Of a stretch of 41,357 nt of DNA, positions 19,181 through 28,365 are shown in pieces. Within the stretch, counting starts at the first letter, position 1, and every line of letters begins with the position of its first letter. Source of the DNA: a virus. A program made the translations under genes and the position numbers. The notes below the pieces were generated by a model that was not told the DNA's origin, searched no databases, and worked only from the letters and a program-made list of their open reading frames with translations. Location of the stretch: IMG/VR virus record IMGVR_UViG_3300020470_000045, positions 1 through 41,357 of that record. One strand, written 5' to 3'.

Positions 19181-21286
19181 TTAACCTAATGCAATTGCAA
19201 AAGGTATAGCCTCGGCAGATGCAGCTGAGGCAAAATCTGTTATTGTTGAAGAGGCTTGAGTATGTGAAATAGCAGCACCAGTTGCTGAAGTTAATACATT
19301 GTTTCCATCTACTGCTATTGTTCCAGCTACATTTAGTTGGTCAGCACTTGCATCCCATTCCATATACTTTCCAGAAGTATCTCCAAAGAATTTTACATCG
19401 TGTCCAGTATCGTTTACACCAACTGTAAGAGGAGCATAAACTTTTGCACTACTACTAGAAGGTGGACCAAATTCCATTATTGTGGTAGTAGAACCATTAT
19501 AACCTCTTGCTATTCTTAGAGTTCCAGCACTACTTCCAGAAGACCCATATCCATTTTCAATCTTCCAATCTGTATAGATATCAGCACCCCAAGTATCATT
19601 TGTTCCTCGCATAAGTTGAATTTCAGATACTGGAGAACTCGTAGTATCAGCATGAACAATTAACTCTACATCATCAGCTTTTCTACTAATTATGGTATCA
19701 CTAAAAGTAGCAGTAGTACCTATAATACCTCCAGTAAACGTACCTCCAGCTAAAGGCATCTTAGTAGCAATCGAATTAGTAACTGTTGTTGAGAAGTTTG
19801 CATCATCTCCTAAAGCAGCTGCTAATTCATTTAATGTATTGAGTGTTGAAGGTGAACTATCTACTAAATTACTTATAGCAGTATCAGTATAAGCAGTAGT
19901 TGCTATCTTCGTAGAATTATCACTAGCACTTTGAGTTGGAGCTGTTGGATTTCCAGTTAATGCTGGAGAAGCTAATGGTGCTTTAGCATCTAAACTTGTT
20001 TGTAAATTATCAACATTAGCAATTGTGTGATTGTGACTATCATCATCTATAGTAACTGCTATTGATGTAGTTCCTGATCCTGAGACATCCCCTGACAGGG
20101 TAATAGTTTGGTTAGCAGTTAAGTAATTTGAACTAGCATGGTTTCCCCAACCATAAGCCGTATCCCATTGACCAACTTTTGTATCGGTAATGTTATTACT
20201 TCCCATATCGATGACATTACTATTAGCATCTAATGTTCCACCTAATTGTGGTGAAGTATCTTGTACTAAAGACGTAAATGTTTCTGAAGTAAGTATCCCA
20301 GCTTCAGCTAAAGTTTGGTTTTCCCATTTTGAATTTGAATTATTATATTGAAGAATTTCATTGTCAGCTACACTAGCAATTGTAACATCATTTAGGCTAG
20401 TTATATTACCTATAGAAGATGCTGAGTTTGCAGCTGCCGTAGCACTATTAGCTGCTGCTGTTGCTGAAGTAGCAGCATTAGTAGCTGAAGTTGATGCCTC
20501 ACTTGCTTTTGTAGTTGCCGTAGAGGCACTTGAACTTGCAGAGGTAGCACTGCTTGCAGCTGCTGTTGCACTATTAGATGCATTAGTTGCACTGGTAGAT
20601 GCCTCAGATGCTTTAGTCGTTGCAGTAGATGCACTAGTAGAGGCATTAGTGGCACTTGTAGCAGCTTCACTTGCTTTTGTAGTAGCTGTAGATGCACTGG
20701 TAGATGCCTCACTTGCTTTTGTTGTAGCAGTTGTAGCACTTCCACTTGCTGAAGTTGCACTACTTGCAGATCCTGTTGCACTGGTAGATGCCTCAGTTGC
20801 ATAATGCTTTGCCGAATACAATCCACTAGTTCCACCATTAGTTGATGATAAACTAAAAGTCGTATTGTGATTTGTAACTGCATATTTACCAGCATCAGCT
20901 CTATGGTCACTTGCTAAACCAGCTTGAGTAGTTGCTGTTGTTGCTTGGTTTGTTGCCGTAGTAGCTTGATTTGTTGCCGTAGTTGCTTGGGTTGTTGCCG
21001 TAGATGCACTTGTAGATGCTGACGTTGCACTTGTGGCAGCTTCGGTTGCTTTAGTAGTAGCAGTATTGGCTTGAGTTGTTGCCGTAGTTGCTGAGCTACT
21101 AGCTGTAGTTGCCGAGTTGGATGCATTTGTTGCCGAGGTGGCTGCTGCTGTTGCACTGTTGGCTGCTGCCGTTGCACTGTTGGCTGCATTAGTAGCTGAT
21201 GTTGTTGCACTATCTACCTGAGTTTGGATTGTGCTTTCAGTTGTGGCTGTAGTACCACTTGATTTAAAAAATGATGAATTTGCCAT
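19181..21286 (-). CDS. Tail fibre with long Ala/Ser/Thr repeat region
   Basis: A 701-residue fibre protein. Residues about 15-300 are imperfect Ala-Ser-Thr repeats with a heptad-like spacing (for example KASEASTSATNASTSASTAT), broken by a short unique part near 125-165 (GKYAVTNHNTTFSLSSTNGG), and should form a long trimeric rod. The C-terminal 400 residues are beta-rich (SLNDVTIASVADNEILQYNN; LSGDVSGSGTTSIAVTIDD; PLASPALTGNPTAPTQS), typical of phage fibre shafts and tips. It follows the tail adaptor by a TAATG overlap with a small gene, and precedes lysis. It likely carries a receptor-binding tip. No S74 chaperone domain is present at its end. Confidence 0.85.
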   Translation of the reverse strand: MANSSFFKSSGTTATTESTIQTQVDSATTSATNAANSATAAANSATAAATSATNASNSATTASSSATTATTQANTATTKATEAATSATSASTSASTATTQATTATNQATTATNQATTATTQAGLASDHRADAGKYAVTNHNTTFSLSSTNGGTSGLYSAKHYATEASTSATGSASSATSASGSATTATTKASEASTSASTATTKASEAATSATNASTSASTATTKASEASTSATNASNSATAAASSATSASSSASTATTKASEASTSATNAATSATAAANSATAAANSASSIGNITSLNDVTIASVADNEILQYNNSNSKWENQTLAEAGILTSETFTSLVQDTSPQLGGTLDANSNVIDMGSNNITDTKVGQWDTAYGWGNHASSNYLTANQTITLSGDVSGSGTTSIAVTIDDDSHNHTIANVDNLQTSLDAKAPLASPALTGNPTAPTQSASDNSTKIATTAYTDTAISNLVDSSPSTLNTLNELAAALGDDANFSTTVTNSIATKMPLAGGTFTGGIIGTTATFSDTIISRKADDVELIVHADTTSSPVSEIQLMRGTNDTWGADIYTDWKIENGYGSSGSSAGTLRIARGYNGSTTTIMEFGPPSSSSAKVYAPLTVGVNDTGHDVKFFGDTSGKYMEWDASADQLNVAGTIAVDGNNVLTSATGAAISHTQASSTITDFASAASAEAIPFAIALG
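20400..21250 (-). repeat. Imperfect DNA repeats encoding the fibre rod
   Basis: Within the fibre gene, short units recur at DNA level. Examples on the plus strand are GATGCCTCACTTGCTTTTGT (near 20490 and 20700, with close variants near 20600 and 20665) and GTTGCCGTAGTTGCTTG-like units around 20950-21080. They encode the Ala/Ser/Thr rod and may expand or contract by recombination or slippage. Confidence 0.75.
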
Positions 21287-21468
21287 TACTTACCCTTTTG
21301 TTCTGGAAGACAATAAAATTGAAAATTAGGTTGCCCAGCTATAGCTTGGTGGAATGATTGAGACTTAAGTTGTTCGACAACTTCTAGGCAACGATCTAAA
21401 TCTGAAAAGCTGATAGTTCTCTCAGGTATAATCTCACTATTAAAAAGAACTACTAATACCCAAAACAT
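21286..21468 (-). CDS. Small membrane-anchored or exported unknown protein
   Basis: A 60-residue protein. The first nine residues (MFWVLVVLF) are hydrophobic, and two Cys lie in the remaining domain (C28, C53). It is joined on both sides by TAATG overlaps: its ATG overlaps the stop of the tail adaptor and its TAA overlaps the fibre start. Similar small proteins occur between structural genes in marine phages. Function unknown. Confidence 0.65.
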   Translation of the reverse strand: MFWVLVVLFNSEIIPERTISFSDLDRCLEVVEQLKSQSFHQAIAGQPNFQFYCLPEQKGK

Positions 21469-22109
21469 TAACTAGTAGATGTTGGGCTGTAGCTATTCTG
21501 ATAGTCTGTGTAAGTATAACTTGGCTGGATTATTTGAGTTCCACCATTCATCTCTTGATCGTTTGCTTGTTCCTGTATTTCAGCTAAAAACTGATTATAC
21601 TTTTGTTCAAACAATTGACCTCTTTCATCTAAGTAATAATCAGATGCAAAAGTTAGAGCTGAATAAATAATTAAATCTGATGCAACTTTAGCAAGAGAGT
21701 TCTCATCGCTATCTGCTGACATTGCATCAAATTCTCCATAGTAATCTAATACCACTGTCCCTGAGCTAGGCTGTGGAAACAACAATAACTTTTGCTGTTG
21801 TCTAGTAAAGTTTGTTGGATTACCTGAATAGTTGTTAGCATTAAGAGACCTAAACTTAGACATAGGAACTCTTACTAATTCTGTATTACCATGATAAAGA
21901 TTTACGATTTCTAAAAAATCTGTAGGTAAAGTAAGATATGAAGTTTGAGATGTTATTGTGTAGTTCTTTTGCTTTTCATTTAATGGTGTCCTAAGAGACC
22001 TTTGTATTCTGGAGATACCTTGATCAATAAATGTGGTTGTCAAAGCTGAGGTGATATCTGTACGATTAAGTACATTATCAAATTGGGTTTTTAAGTCACC
22101 ATAGTTCAT
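21468..22109 (-). CDS. Head-tail adaptor / tail tubular protein A-like
   Basis: A 213-residue helical protein beginning MNYGDLKTQFDNVLNRTDIT, with FIDQGISRIQRSLRTPLNEK, the beta part SYLTLPTDFLEIVNLYH and the late YNQFLAEIQEQANDQEM. This is the pattern of adaptor proteins (T7 gp11, P22 gp4-like) that sit under the portal and hold the tail tube. It is located two genes after the major capsid protein, the usual place. Assignment rests on pattern and position, without a database comparison. Confidence 0.75.
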   Translation of the reverse strand: MNYGDLKTQFDNVLNRTDITSALTTTFIDQGISRIQRSLRTPLNEKQKNYTITSQTSYLTLPTDFLEIVNLYHGNTELVRVPMSKFRSLNANNYSGNPTNFTRQQQKLLLFPQPSSGTVVLDYYGEFDAMSADSDENSLAKVASDLIIYSALTFASDYYLDERGQLFEQKYNQFLAEIQEQANDQEMNGGTQIIQPSYTYTDYQNSYSPTSTS

Positions 22110-22120
22110 GTAAGCTCCTA

Positions 22121-22435
22121 CTAATGAATTGTTTTTTCAGTTGTGAAGAAGTCATCCAAGTTTTCTTCTTTTAACTTTTTAATGATTTCTTTACCTGTCA
22201 TATTATAAATGTCGTAGCCCTGTTTCATCCACTGCTCGGCTACAATTACTGGAATAGATGCAACTCTCATAAACTCACCTTCTCTTCTTTTGGTGCTTTC
22301 GTTACGTTGCTCTTTTAAATTGTCCATATGCCAGCTTGGTATTTCTTGGGTCTTTTTAATAAATACACCATCAGAATTTTGACCAAACTGTGCATTAATT
22401 CCTATTAAATTAGTTTTATCTTTTTTATCGCTCAT
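22121..22435 (-). CDS. Unknown protein between capsid and tail adaptor
   Basis: The start is ATG at 22435, preceded by AAAGGAG; this gives 104 residues (MSDKKDKTNLIGINAQFGQN). It is basic in the middle (KEQRNESTKRREGEF) and has a helical C-terminus (EQWMKQGYDIYNMTGKEIIK). I do not recognise it. Position between capsid and tail adaptor suggests a head completion or minor capsid function, which is inference. Confidence 0.7.
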   Translation of the reverse strand: MSDKKDKTNLIGINAQFGQNSDGVFIKKTQEIPSWHMDNLKEQRNESTKRREGEFMRVASIPVIVAEQWMKQGYDIYNMTGKEIIKKLKEENLDDFFTTEKTIH

Positions 22436-22455
22436 TTTTACTCCTTTATTAAAGT

Positions 22456-22490
22456 GAGGAAGAGTAAGGAGAGCATCAAACCTCTTCCCC
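22456..22490 (-). terminator. Hairpin after the major capsid gene
   Basis: On the minus strand GGGGAAGAG pairs with CTCTTCCTC (9 bp, one G-T) around a 17-nt loop, about 20 nt after the capsid stop codon. Only ACTTTAAT follows, so termination would be partial at best. T7 has its main late terminator at the same place, after the capsid gene; a similar role in setting capsid expression or a processing role is inference. Confidence 0.45.
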
Positions 22491-22509
22491 ACAATTTGTT
22501 AACTAGCTA

Positions 22510-23397
22510 TTACGATAAGCCAGTAATCATGCCACTATCAGCAAACGAATTATGCTTAACAGAGTATTCTCCGACAATAAAATGCTTGTCGCTATCTCCG
22601 TTCTTTGCCAATAGAGTTCTTGAGAAAGGTCTTAAGACACATGATCTAAACATAGCTGGATCAATTAAAAATCCAAGAGTAGTCACTTGGTGTCTGTTTA
22701 AGACTATTTTATATTCTCCGTAAGGAGATACATAAAGATCAATCACATTAACGAGGGTTTTATTACCATCGTTAAAGTTTCTGTATCTACCAGAAGCTCC
22801 AGTAAACCCAGCTACAATCTGAGCATCAGCTGGCTTAATCATAAATACAGAAGGGTCTGAGCCATTACCAAAACAAGTTTGACCTAAAGTAAGTAACTTT
22901 GCTTCAGTAAGTGCATCAGTTGCATTAGAACCAGCATCAACAGTTGTTGATATCTGTTGATCAACAGATGCCATTTCTCTTGCAGCACTTTCAGAACCAG
23001 TTACAGCAGCATTGGATACACCAACGTATGCTCTTTCTAGGTCTCTCTTAATTTCTTTAAGGGCTTTACCCATTTGATAGGCTGTTTCTTTCGCTCTACC
23101 ATAAGTCTTAATAGCATCGGCAGTTGCAGACACTTGGAAAGCCTTAGTGAGGATTTGAGTATTATTTGTCCTCATTGTGGTAGGTGAAAGAGTAGCCATA
23201 GAGGCATCTGCACCTTCTATAGCAGCATTGTTGGCAGCAGCTGCTAAGCTGTCTTCTTGCCATTCAAATGTCCTTGCAGACACTTTCTCGGTTTTTACCA
23301 TTGTGGTAAAGGGCGTATCGGTGGGCGAGATATCCGTAATTATATCACTGACATCTTCGGCTTTTCCGACCTGATCGTAAGTACTATATAAAGCCAT
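22510..23397 (-). CDS. Major capsid protein, SU10-like family
   Basis: A 295-residue capsid protein. The N-terminus (MALYSTYDQVGKAEDVSDII, then SPTDTPFTTMVKTEKV and FEWQEDSLAAAANNAAIEGA) is the typical start of the SU10 major capsid/DUF5309 family (PF17236), and the QVSATADAIKTYGRAKETAY segment is the expected spine helix. The C-terminal half (YVSPYGEYKIVLNRHQ, IDPAMFRSCVLRPF, GEYSVKHNSFADSGMITGL) also agrees. It assembles the icosahedral head on the scaffold encoded just upstream. It is not the T7 gp10 type. Confidence 0.9.
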   Translation of the reverse strand: MALYSTYDQVGKAEDVSDIITDISPTDTPFTTMVKTEKVSARTFEWQEDSLAAAANNAAIEGADASMATLSPTTMRTNNTQILTKAFQVSATADAIKTYGRAKETAYQMGKALKEIKRDLERAYVGVSNAAVTGSESAAREMASVDQQISTTVDAGSNATDALTEAKLLTLGQTCFGNGSDPSVFMIKPADAQIVAGFTGASGRYRNFNDGNKTLVNVIDLYVSPYGEYKIVLNRHQVTTLGFLIDPAMFRSCVLRPFSRTLLAKNGDSDKHFIVGEYSVKHNSFADSGMITGLS

Positions 23398-23429
23398 AGT
23401 ATTTCTCCATCTTAAAAGTTAGGTTGAAA

Positions 23430-24470
23430 TTAAGTTTCCCAACGAGATAAGAGAACATCTGCTACATCATCCAAATCAGTACTACTTCTCATCCTTTTTC
23501 TTGCCTCAGCCACTTTAATATTTTTCTGGTTTTGGGCAGTAGGTGGTGCTTTCTTAGATTTTAAAACTCTTTTCGATGTAGGGTTGGCTTTCTTAATTGA
23601 TGCCACTTTTTTACCTTCATCGTATAAACGAGCTTTATTTAAGATATGTATCACCTTAGGATCGACATAGTTATTTACTTCCTGTTCATTGAAGCCCTGA
23701 CCAATTGCATAACCTCTAATGTCATTATAAAGGCTATTAGACCAATCAGGTATTTCCTCTTTTAAGACTTTCACACATTCTTTTGCAGCATTTTGCATAG
23801 CTACTTTCTGTTGTTCTTGTAAGTCTTTATAGAGACCATCTGCCTCTTTAGTTAGAAAGTTAAGGTCTTCATAAGCTGCCTGAGCTTCTTTTCGTAATTG
23901 TGCGAAATCAGTATCAGACATTGTCTTTGATGCTACAAGCATATCAACTTCTTTATAAGGCTTATATCTTTGTTCAGCCTTTTTAATCATTGCATCAAGT
24001 ACAGTAGTAGATTTGGATATTGCATCATCAGCTTCTTTTCGCTGTCGAGCAACTTCCTGAGACTTTCTTGTTAAGGATGCTTCTTGCCCATGAAGTCTCT
24101 TGAGACTTTTGATAGATACCTTCTCAGTTTCTCCATCAACGATAACATCAATTTCAGTTTCGTCAGATAACTCTGGAGTTGTATCCTCACTATCTGCATC
24201 TTCATCCTCATCGATGTCTTCACTTTCGGTGTCTTCATTATCTGAAGGGTCTTCAGTATTATCTTCAAGATTTTCCTCATTAGTTTTTGCTTCCTCATTA
24301 TCCTGATCCTGAGCCTTAGTCTCCTTAGGTTCATTCTCAGTTGCCTCTGTCTCAGTTTCTGATGGATTTTTATCGTCAGACCACCTAGCCAGTATGCTAT
24401 CAGCAGCTTCATCCACAGATAAATTTCGTGGTTCAGCTGGAGAGGGTTGTTGTGTTTGCTCGTTATCCAT
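23430..24470 (-). CDS. Scaffolding protein
   Basis: A 346-residue, very acidic, helical protein between portal and capsid genes, the normal place for the scaffold. Residues about 35-110 are dominated by Glu, Asp, Thr and Asn (EDSDIDEDED-like runs), followed by a coiled-coil-rich half (KSQEVARQRKEADDAISKST; AQAAYEDLNFLTKEADGLYK) and a basic C-terminus (KANPTSKRVLKSKKAPPT), the capsid-binding end in many scaffolds. No protease domain is visible. Assignment is from composition and position. Confidence 0.82.
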   Translation of the reverse strand: MDNEQTQQPSPAEPRNLSVDEAADSILARWSDDKNPSETETEATENEPKETKAQDQDNEEAKTNEENLEDNTEDPSDNEDTESEDIDEDEDADSEDTTPELSDETEIDVIVDGETEKVSIKSLKRLHGQEASLTRKSQEVARQRKEADDAISKSTTVLDAMIKKAEQRYKPYKEVDMLVASKTMSDTDFAQLRKEAQAAYEDLNFLTKEADGLYKDLQEQQKVAMQNAAKECVKVLKEEIPDWSNSLYNDIRGYAIGQGFNEQEVNNYVDPKVIHILNKARLYDEGKKVASIKKANPTSKRVLKSKKAPPTAQNQKNIKVAEARKRMRSSTDLDDVADVLLSRWET

Positions 24471-24475
24471 GGAGC

Positions 24476-24739
24476 TTATTCCTCTTTGTTGTTGTCACTA
24501 TTTTTTTTGTTGATTTCATCTCGTACTGATACTCGCTGTTGTAAAGTATTTACGATATCAACTAATGCACGATAATGTGCATATGCTTCTTCTCGTTTAC
24601 TTGAGTTCTCAGGTTTTGAATTAACAAAAGATTGAAACGTACCTTCTACAAGTTGATTAATAGTTGTATTAAAAACTTCTTGCTTAAGTAATGCTTCAGC
24701 CTGATCGCCCAAGACTACGAGCTGCTCTTCTTTATCCAT
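24476..24739 (-). CDS. Small unknown protein between portal and scaffold
   Basis: An 87-residue acidic helical protein (MDKEEQLVVLGDQAEALLKQ; REEAYAHYRALVDIVNTLQQ) with a ribosome site AAGGAG before the ATG. It lies 12 bp after the portal gene and 5 bp before the scaffold gene. Proteins of this size and character often occupy this position in podoviruses. No function is established; a head assembly role is inference. Confidence 0.7.
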   Translation of the reverse strand: MDKEEQLVVLGDQAEALLKQEVFNTTINQLVEGTFQSFVNSKPENSSKREEAYAHYRALVDIVNTLQQRVSVRDEINKKNSDNNKEE

Positions 24740-24751
24740 ATATTCTCCTTA

Positions 24752-26788
24752 TTAACCTGTTGGAGATGCTATGCCTCTCACATCGGTTGTATTCTTCTTA
24801 AGAACTTCTAGTTCAGCCTTATCTATGACCTTCTTATGCTCTAGTTGTTCTTCGTTAAGTGTTTGTTTATCTGATTGCAGTGCATGGCTGCTTTCAGCTT
24901 TCATTTTATCCAGCTCTAATTTCATCTGTTGGAATTGACCATCCATTTGAGCTTTCATTTCTGCTAACTGTGCCTGTCTTTCCTGTAGCTCTATTTGCTT
25001 TTGAGCTGTCTGCATTTGTAATTGCTGCATTGGATCAGGTTGAGGCTCAGGTAGTTTCTCAGGTGGAGTTAAGTATTCTTCTACATTCTTAATTCCCTGA
25101 TGTTCTAAAGCCTGTTTCATCAGTGCATATCTATTAGACATCTGATACATAGGATTTAAATTTGGGTCTTGAGAGAATAGTCCATGTAATTGTAAATACT
25201 TTTGACTTTCTCTTTCTTGTTCCTGATATCCTAATTTTAATTCAATGGTAACATCTCTTTTGTCTTCCCATTGGCTAGGATTAATTTCAACAAAGTCTCC
25301 AGACAATTCGACAATTTTATTATAGTCTTCGTTTTCTACACACAATCTATAAACTTCATGGAACAGAGGTTTAATAAATTGATTAGCAAAGTTTCTGGCT
25401 ATAATCTTTTGCCTTTGCTGTGACATTGTTGCCAGCTGTTCGACCATAGCAGCTGAATTCTGTTTAGATACTGCATCTTTATTGAGACCCTGAGATAGCT
25501 TACTTGTTCCAGTAAACTGTTCTTTGTCTTCATCTAGCAGTTGTAATGTTTGAAATATAAATGGGTTTAACGATGCCTGTTGCATTGGAGTTACAGCATC
25601 AGGTCTAGTTACATTTACGAGACCACCAACACGATTATCTATAAGCTCTTTTGGATTTGTAAGACCACCCTTAACAACCATATAACGAGGGTTGTTAGTT
25701 ATCGTAGCATGGTCTAAGATTGATCTTGTTAAGATAGTTCTGGCATTCTGTGTAGCTACAACTTTTTCAGCAAAGTTAGAACCATAAAAAGAATGAGGTA
25801 TTGGAAGTGGTGAGAAAGTTACAAATGGTCTTCTTTCGACTTCCTCGATTTCGAGCAATACGTTTCCAGCTTTTGTGACTTTGTGCAGCCTAGCTTCGCC
25901 TGTACCTTCAACATCAAGCATAATATAGCACTCATAGCACATAATATTTCTAATCTGGTCTTGATACCCTGATGCACTAAACCCACGATCTGCTCCTATC
26001 TTTTCAAATCTTGCTAATATTTCTGGATCGGTTTCTAATTCAATATCCTCAGAATTTCCGATGTTTTTAAGTTTTTCTTCTGAGTAACCCATAGCTCTTA
26101 AATCAGTTAAGGTCTTTCGAGTTCTATGAGCTAAAAAGTTTGTACTTTCTAAATCTTTTGCCTGAGCTTCAATAATAAATTCTTCTGGAGCTACAGCCTC
26201 AATAGTTACCTGAGATACATCTCTACTTTTAAATAATGTTCCAGAGACTAAACCTAGATCATCAGTTTCAGTATCTCCAAGTTCAATATCATCTTCAGCC
26301 AATACCATGTCTAACTCATCCTGAGTTAAACTTTCAAATTCCTGTGGTTCAATGTCTTCTTTAATATCCCAGTATACTTTAGCTATACCTACTCTAGAAG
26401 TAAGACCATCATGTATAACTGTAGACATAACACCAAAAAGATCATTCTGCCTAAACATGACATAGTCAGTATATTCGGAACATACTTCAGCCATTTTTAC
26501 ATCTTCAGCATTTTGTGGTGCAAACTTAATAATCTTATTACCAGCTGCAAAGGTTTCTAATAAAGCTGCTTTTAAAGCCTCTACACTATCCCAAACGTCT
26601 TGGCTGATGTATTTACTATTGCCGTCATGTGCTGGTCTTGGAAGTGTGCCGTTATAGTATTCTGTGACTTTCTTTCTTTCTTTTGAAAGTTGGCTGTCAT
26701 AGTAACCAATACTTGATTTGATGTTCACCTCAACTGCTTTGAGAATGTCATCGTCTTCCATTTTCTTATAGTCTTTTTTCTCAGCCAT
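24752..26788 (-). CDS. Portal protein
   Basis: A 678-residue protein. The start has YYDSQLSKERKKVTEYYNGT, PRPAHDGNSKYISQDVWDSV and EALKAALLETFAAGNKIIKF, the N-terminal signature of a P22/SU10-like portal group in marine podoviruses. The centre has SFYGSNFAEKVVATQNARTI and KLSQGLNKDAV, and the last 130 residues form a Gln/Lys/Glu-rich coiled coil (QIELQERQAQLAEMKAQMDG), likely the barrel. The portal is the dodecameric DNA gate that the terminase docks on. Its ATG overlaps the terminase stop (TAATG). Confidence 0.9.
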   Translation of the reverse strand: MAEKKDYKKMEDDDILKAVEVNIKSSIGYYDSQLSKERKKVTEYYNGTLPRPAHDGNSKYISQDVWDSVEALKAALLETFAAGNKIIKFAPQNAEDVKMAEVCSEYTDYVMFRQNDLFGVMSTVIHDGLTSRVGIAKVYWDIKEDIEPQEFESLTQDELDMVLAEDDIELGDTETDDLGLVSGTLFKSRDVSQVTIEAVAPEEFIIEAQAKDLESTNFLAHRTRKTLTDLRAMGYSEEKLKNIGNSEDIELETDPEILARFEKIGADRGFSASGYQDQIRNIMCYECYIMLDVEGTGEARLHKVTKAGNVLLEIEEVERRPFVTFSPLPIPHSFYGSNFAEKVVATQNARTILTRSILDHATITNNPRYMVVKGGLTNPKELIDNRVGGLVNVTRPDAVTPMQQASLNPFIFQTLQLLDEDKEQFTGTSKLSQGLNKDAVSKQNSAAMVEQLATMSQQRQKIIARNFANQFIKPLFHEVYRLCVENEDYNKIVELSGDFVEINPSQWEDKRDVTIELKLGYQEQERESQKYLQLHGLFSQDPNLNPMYQMSNRYALMKQALEHQGIKNVEEYLTPPEKLPEPQPDPMQQLQMQTAQKQIELQERQAQLAEMKAQMDGQFQQMKLELDKMKAESSHALQSDKQTLNEEQLEHKKVIDKAELEVLKKNTTDVRGIASPTG

Positions 26789-28365
26789 TAAATCGCCTCA
26801 ATGTAAAATTCATCTGTACTCTCCACTGGTGTCCAAGCTCCTTCATGGACATAATTTGCTAATGCTAATGACATTACACAATCATCAAAACAGCCTTCTT
26901 CAGCTTGCATAGCTCCTGTTTCTGTAACTATGTAAGAAAGCATTTCCCTGATTGTTGTTTTATCGTTTAGCTCTAATTCACCTTCTCTCATTGATGCCCT
27001 AAGTTGATCAATAACAAGAGGTTTAGTTTTTGTTGTTGTAGTAAAACCTAATTTAATAGTTTCTCTATCAGTAATTTTGTCATGCTGTATTTCAGTATAA
27101 AAATTAGGATAATTAAAATCCTTACCAAGTCTTGTACAGGTTAATATCCCATGCGAATTATTCTCGACAATGATGTAACCCATATTATAATACTCACCCA
27201 AAGCAAAAAGTATTTCTGCCATATAGTCTGGATGAACATGACCTCGCCAAGTTGCCACTTGTCTTTTTTTGCTGTCGAGTACTTGGCAAACTGAGTAGTC
27301 TCCGTTTCGGATACCCATTGCAATATCTGCCCCCAAGACATATTGTTCTCCTTCATCATGTTTTCTATATACAGTTAATTCACCTCTAGGATTGTCTACA
27401 AACTCATTAGCTTCTAAAGCCAGCCTTTGTTCAACATCCCTAGTAGTTGTAATTAGTTTGGTTAATTGATCTGGGTTGAATACAGGTCTACCAGTAGTTA
27501 AAAAAGCCTCATCTGGTTCGGAAGGATATTCCTGACGAAATAAATCCAGACCATTCATAGCTATCTTTTGTCTTCTAAAGTTTAGCTGCTCATTATCTAA
27601 ATTATATTTCTTAGCTAATTCTTTTTCTTCTGGTGTTCTAACAAACTTTCTTTTGCTTGTTATGGGTACTCGATACTCAGGATCAGTAAACCAAGGAATA
27701 AAAACTGGTACAAATCCATTACTTCCATCTACAGCCCCTTTCCATAGATCATAAAATATTCCTGTTAGTCCGTTTGCCGTACTCTCGATAAAGATAGCTG
27801 TATTAGCAGTGTTCGGAACAGCTTGTACCAAGCCATTAAAATTTTCCTGAGCTGTTGTTTTATTCCAGAATGCCAATTCTGAGGCATGGACATGGGATAG
27901 AGTTTCTCCTCTACCAATTGCTTCACTGCCAGCCGTAGCGACCATATAACTACTATCGAGTTGATCAAAACTTAACTCCCTTCTACTAGAATATTTTGTG
28001 TTAGGTTTTAAAATGTCAGGGCAGTTTTCGTGAAACCTTTTAGTCATGTCAAACAATGCTCTAGTACTGTCAGCATGATGGGTAATCACCATAGCTTTTC
28101 TTGCCCTGTTCTGGGATACACTAAAGTATAAGTAACCACCAACGTAGGTACTTAAACCTTGCTGTCGAGCCTTTAAGATAATTATCCTTATCTTTTTCTC
28201 TGACTTTAACTGTTTTTCAACAGCATCTTGTAAAATCTTTTGTGCTGGATTTAATTTTAGATTTTTGATCTCACCTTTTTTTGTTCGTATCTTAAGAGAT
28301 GCCTTTGAGTAAAATGGAAAGTCGTTATAAAGTTTCTTCCTTACTGTCAGTAATCTCTTGTCCAT
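26788..28365 (-). CDS. terL: Terminase large subunit
   Basis: The start at ATG 28365 is favoured by AGAGGAAGAG upstream; an in-frame ATG 7 codons earlier lies within that site. The 525-residue protein has an ATPase domain with the Walker A-type ARQQGLST (about 66-73), IIRIIIL before it, and IFIESTANG as the acidic motif. The C-terminal RNase H-like nuclease has YVLGADIAMGIRNGDYS with the first Asp, the FALGEYYNMGYIIVENN segment and GCFDDCVMSLALA with the last acidic residues. It cuts and packages concatemeric DNA. It overlaps the small-subunit gene by 41 bp. Confidence 0.93.
   Translation of the reverse strand: MDKRLLTVRKKLYNDFPFYSKASLKIRTKKGEIKNLKLNPAQKILQDAVEKQLKSEKKIRIIILKARQQGLSTYVGGYLYFSVSQNRARKAMVITHHADSTRALFDMTKRFHENCPDILKPNTKYSSRRELSFDQLDSSYMVATAGSEAIGRGETLSHVHASELAFWNKTTAQENFNGLVQAVPNTANTAIFIESTANGLTGIFYDLWKGAVDGSNGFVPVFIPWFTDPEYRVPITSKRKFVRTPEEKELAKKYNLDNEQLNFRRQKIAMNGLDLFRQEYPSEPDEAFLTTGRPVFNPDQLTKLITTTRDVEQRLALEANEFVDNPRGELTVYRKHDEGEQYVLGADIAMGIRNGDYSVCQVLDSKKRQVATWRGHVHPDYMAEILFALGEYYNMGYIIVENNSHGILTCTRLGKDFNYPNFYTEIQHDKITDRETIKLGFTTTTKTKPLVIDQLRASMREGELELNDKTTIREMLSYIVTETGAMQAEEGCFDDCVMSLALANYVHEGAWTPVESTDEFYIEAI

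Noticed and set aside
20361-21210. Long frames on both strands across the fibre rod (for example the Val/Ala-rich plus-strand frame 20361-20804 and Gln/Leu-rich minus frames)
   Set aside because: They arise from the repetitive Ala/Ser/Thr codons of the fibre gene read in other frames or on the other strand.
24071-24412. 113-codon basic frame inside the scaffold gene
   Set aside because: It is a shadow of the acidic Glu/Asp codon run of the scaffold protein; no ribosome site or domain.
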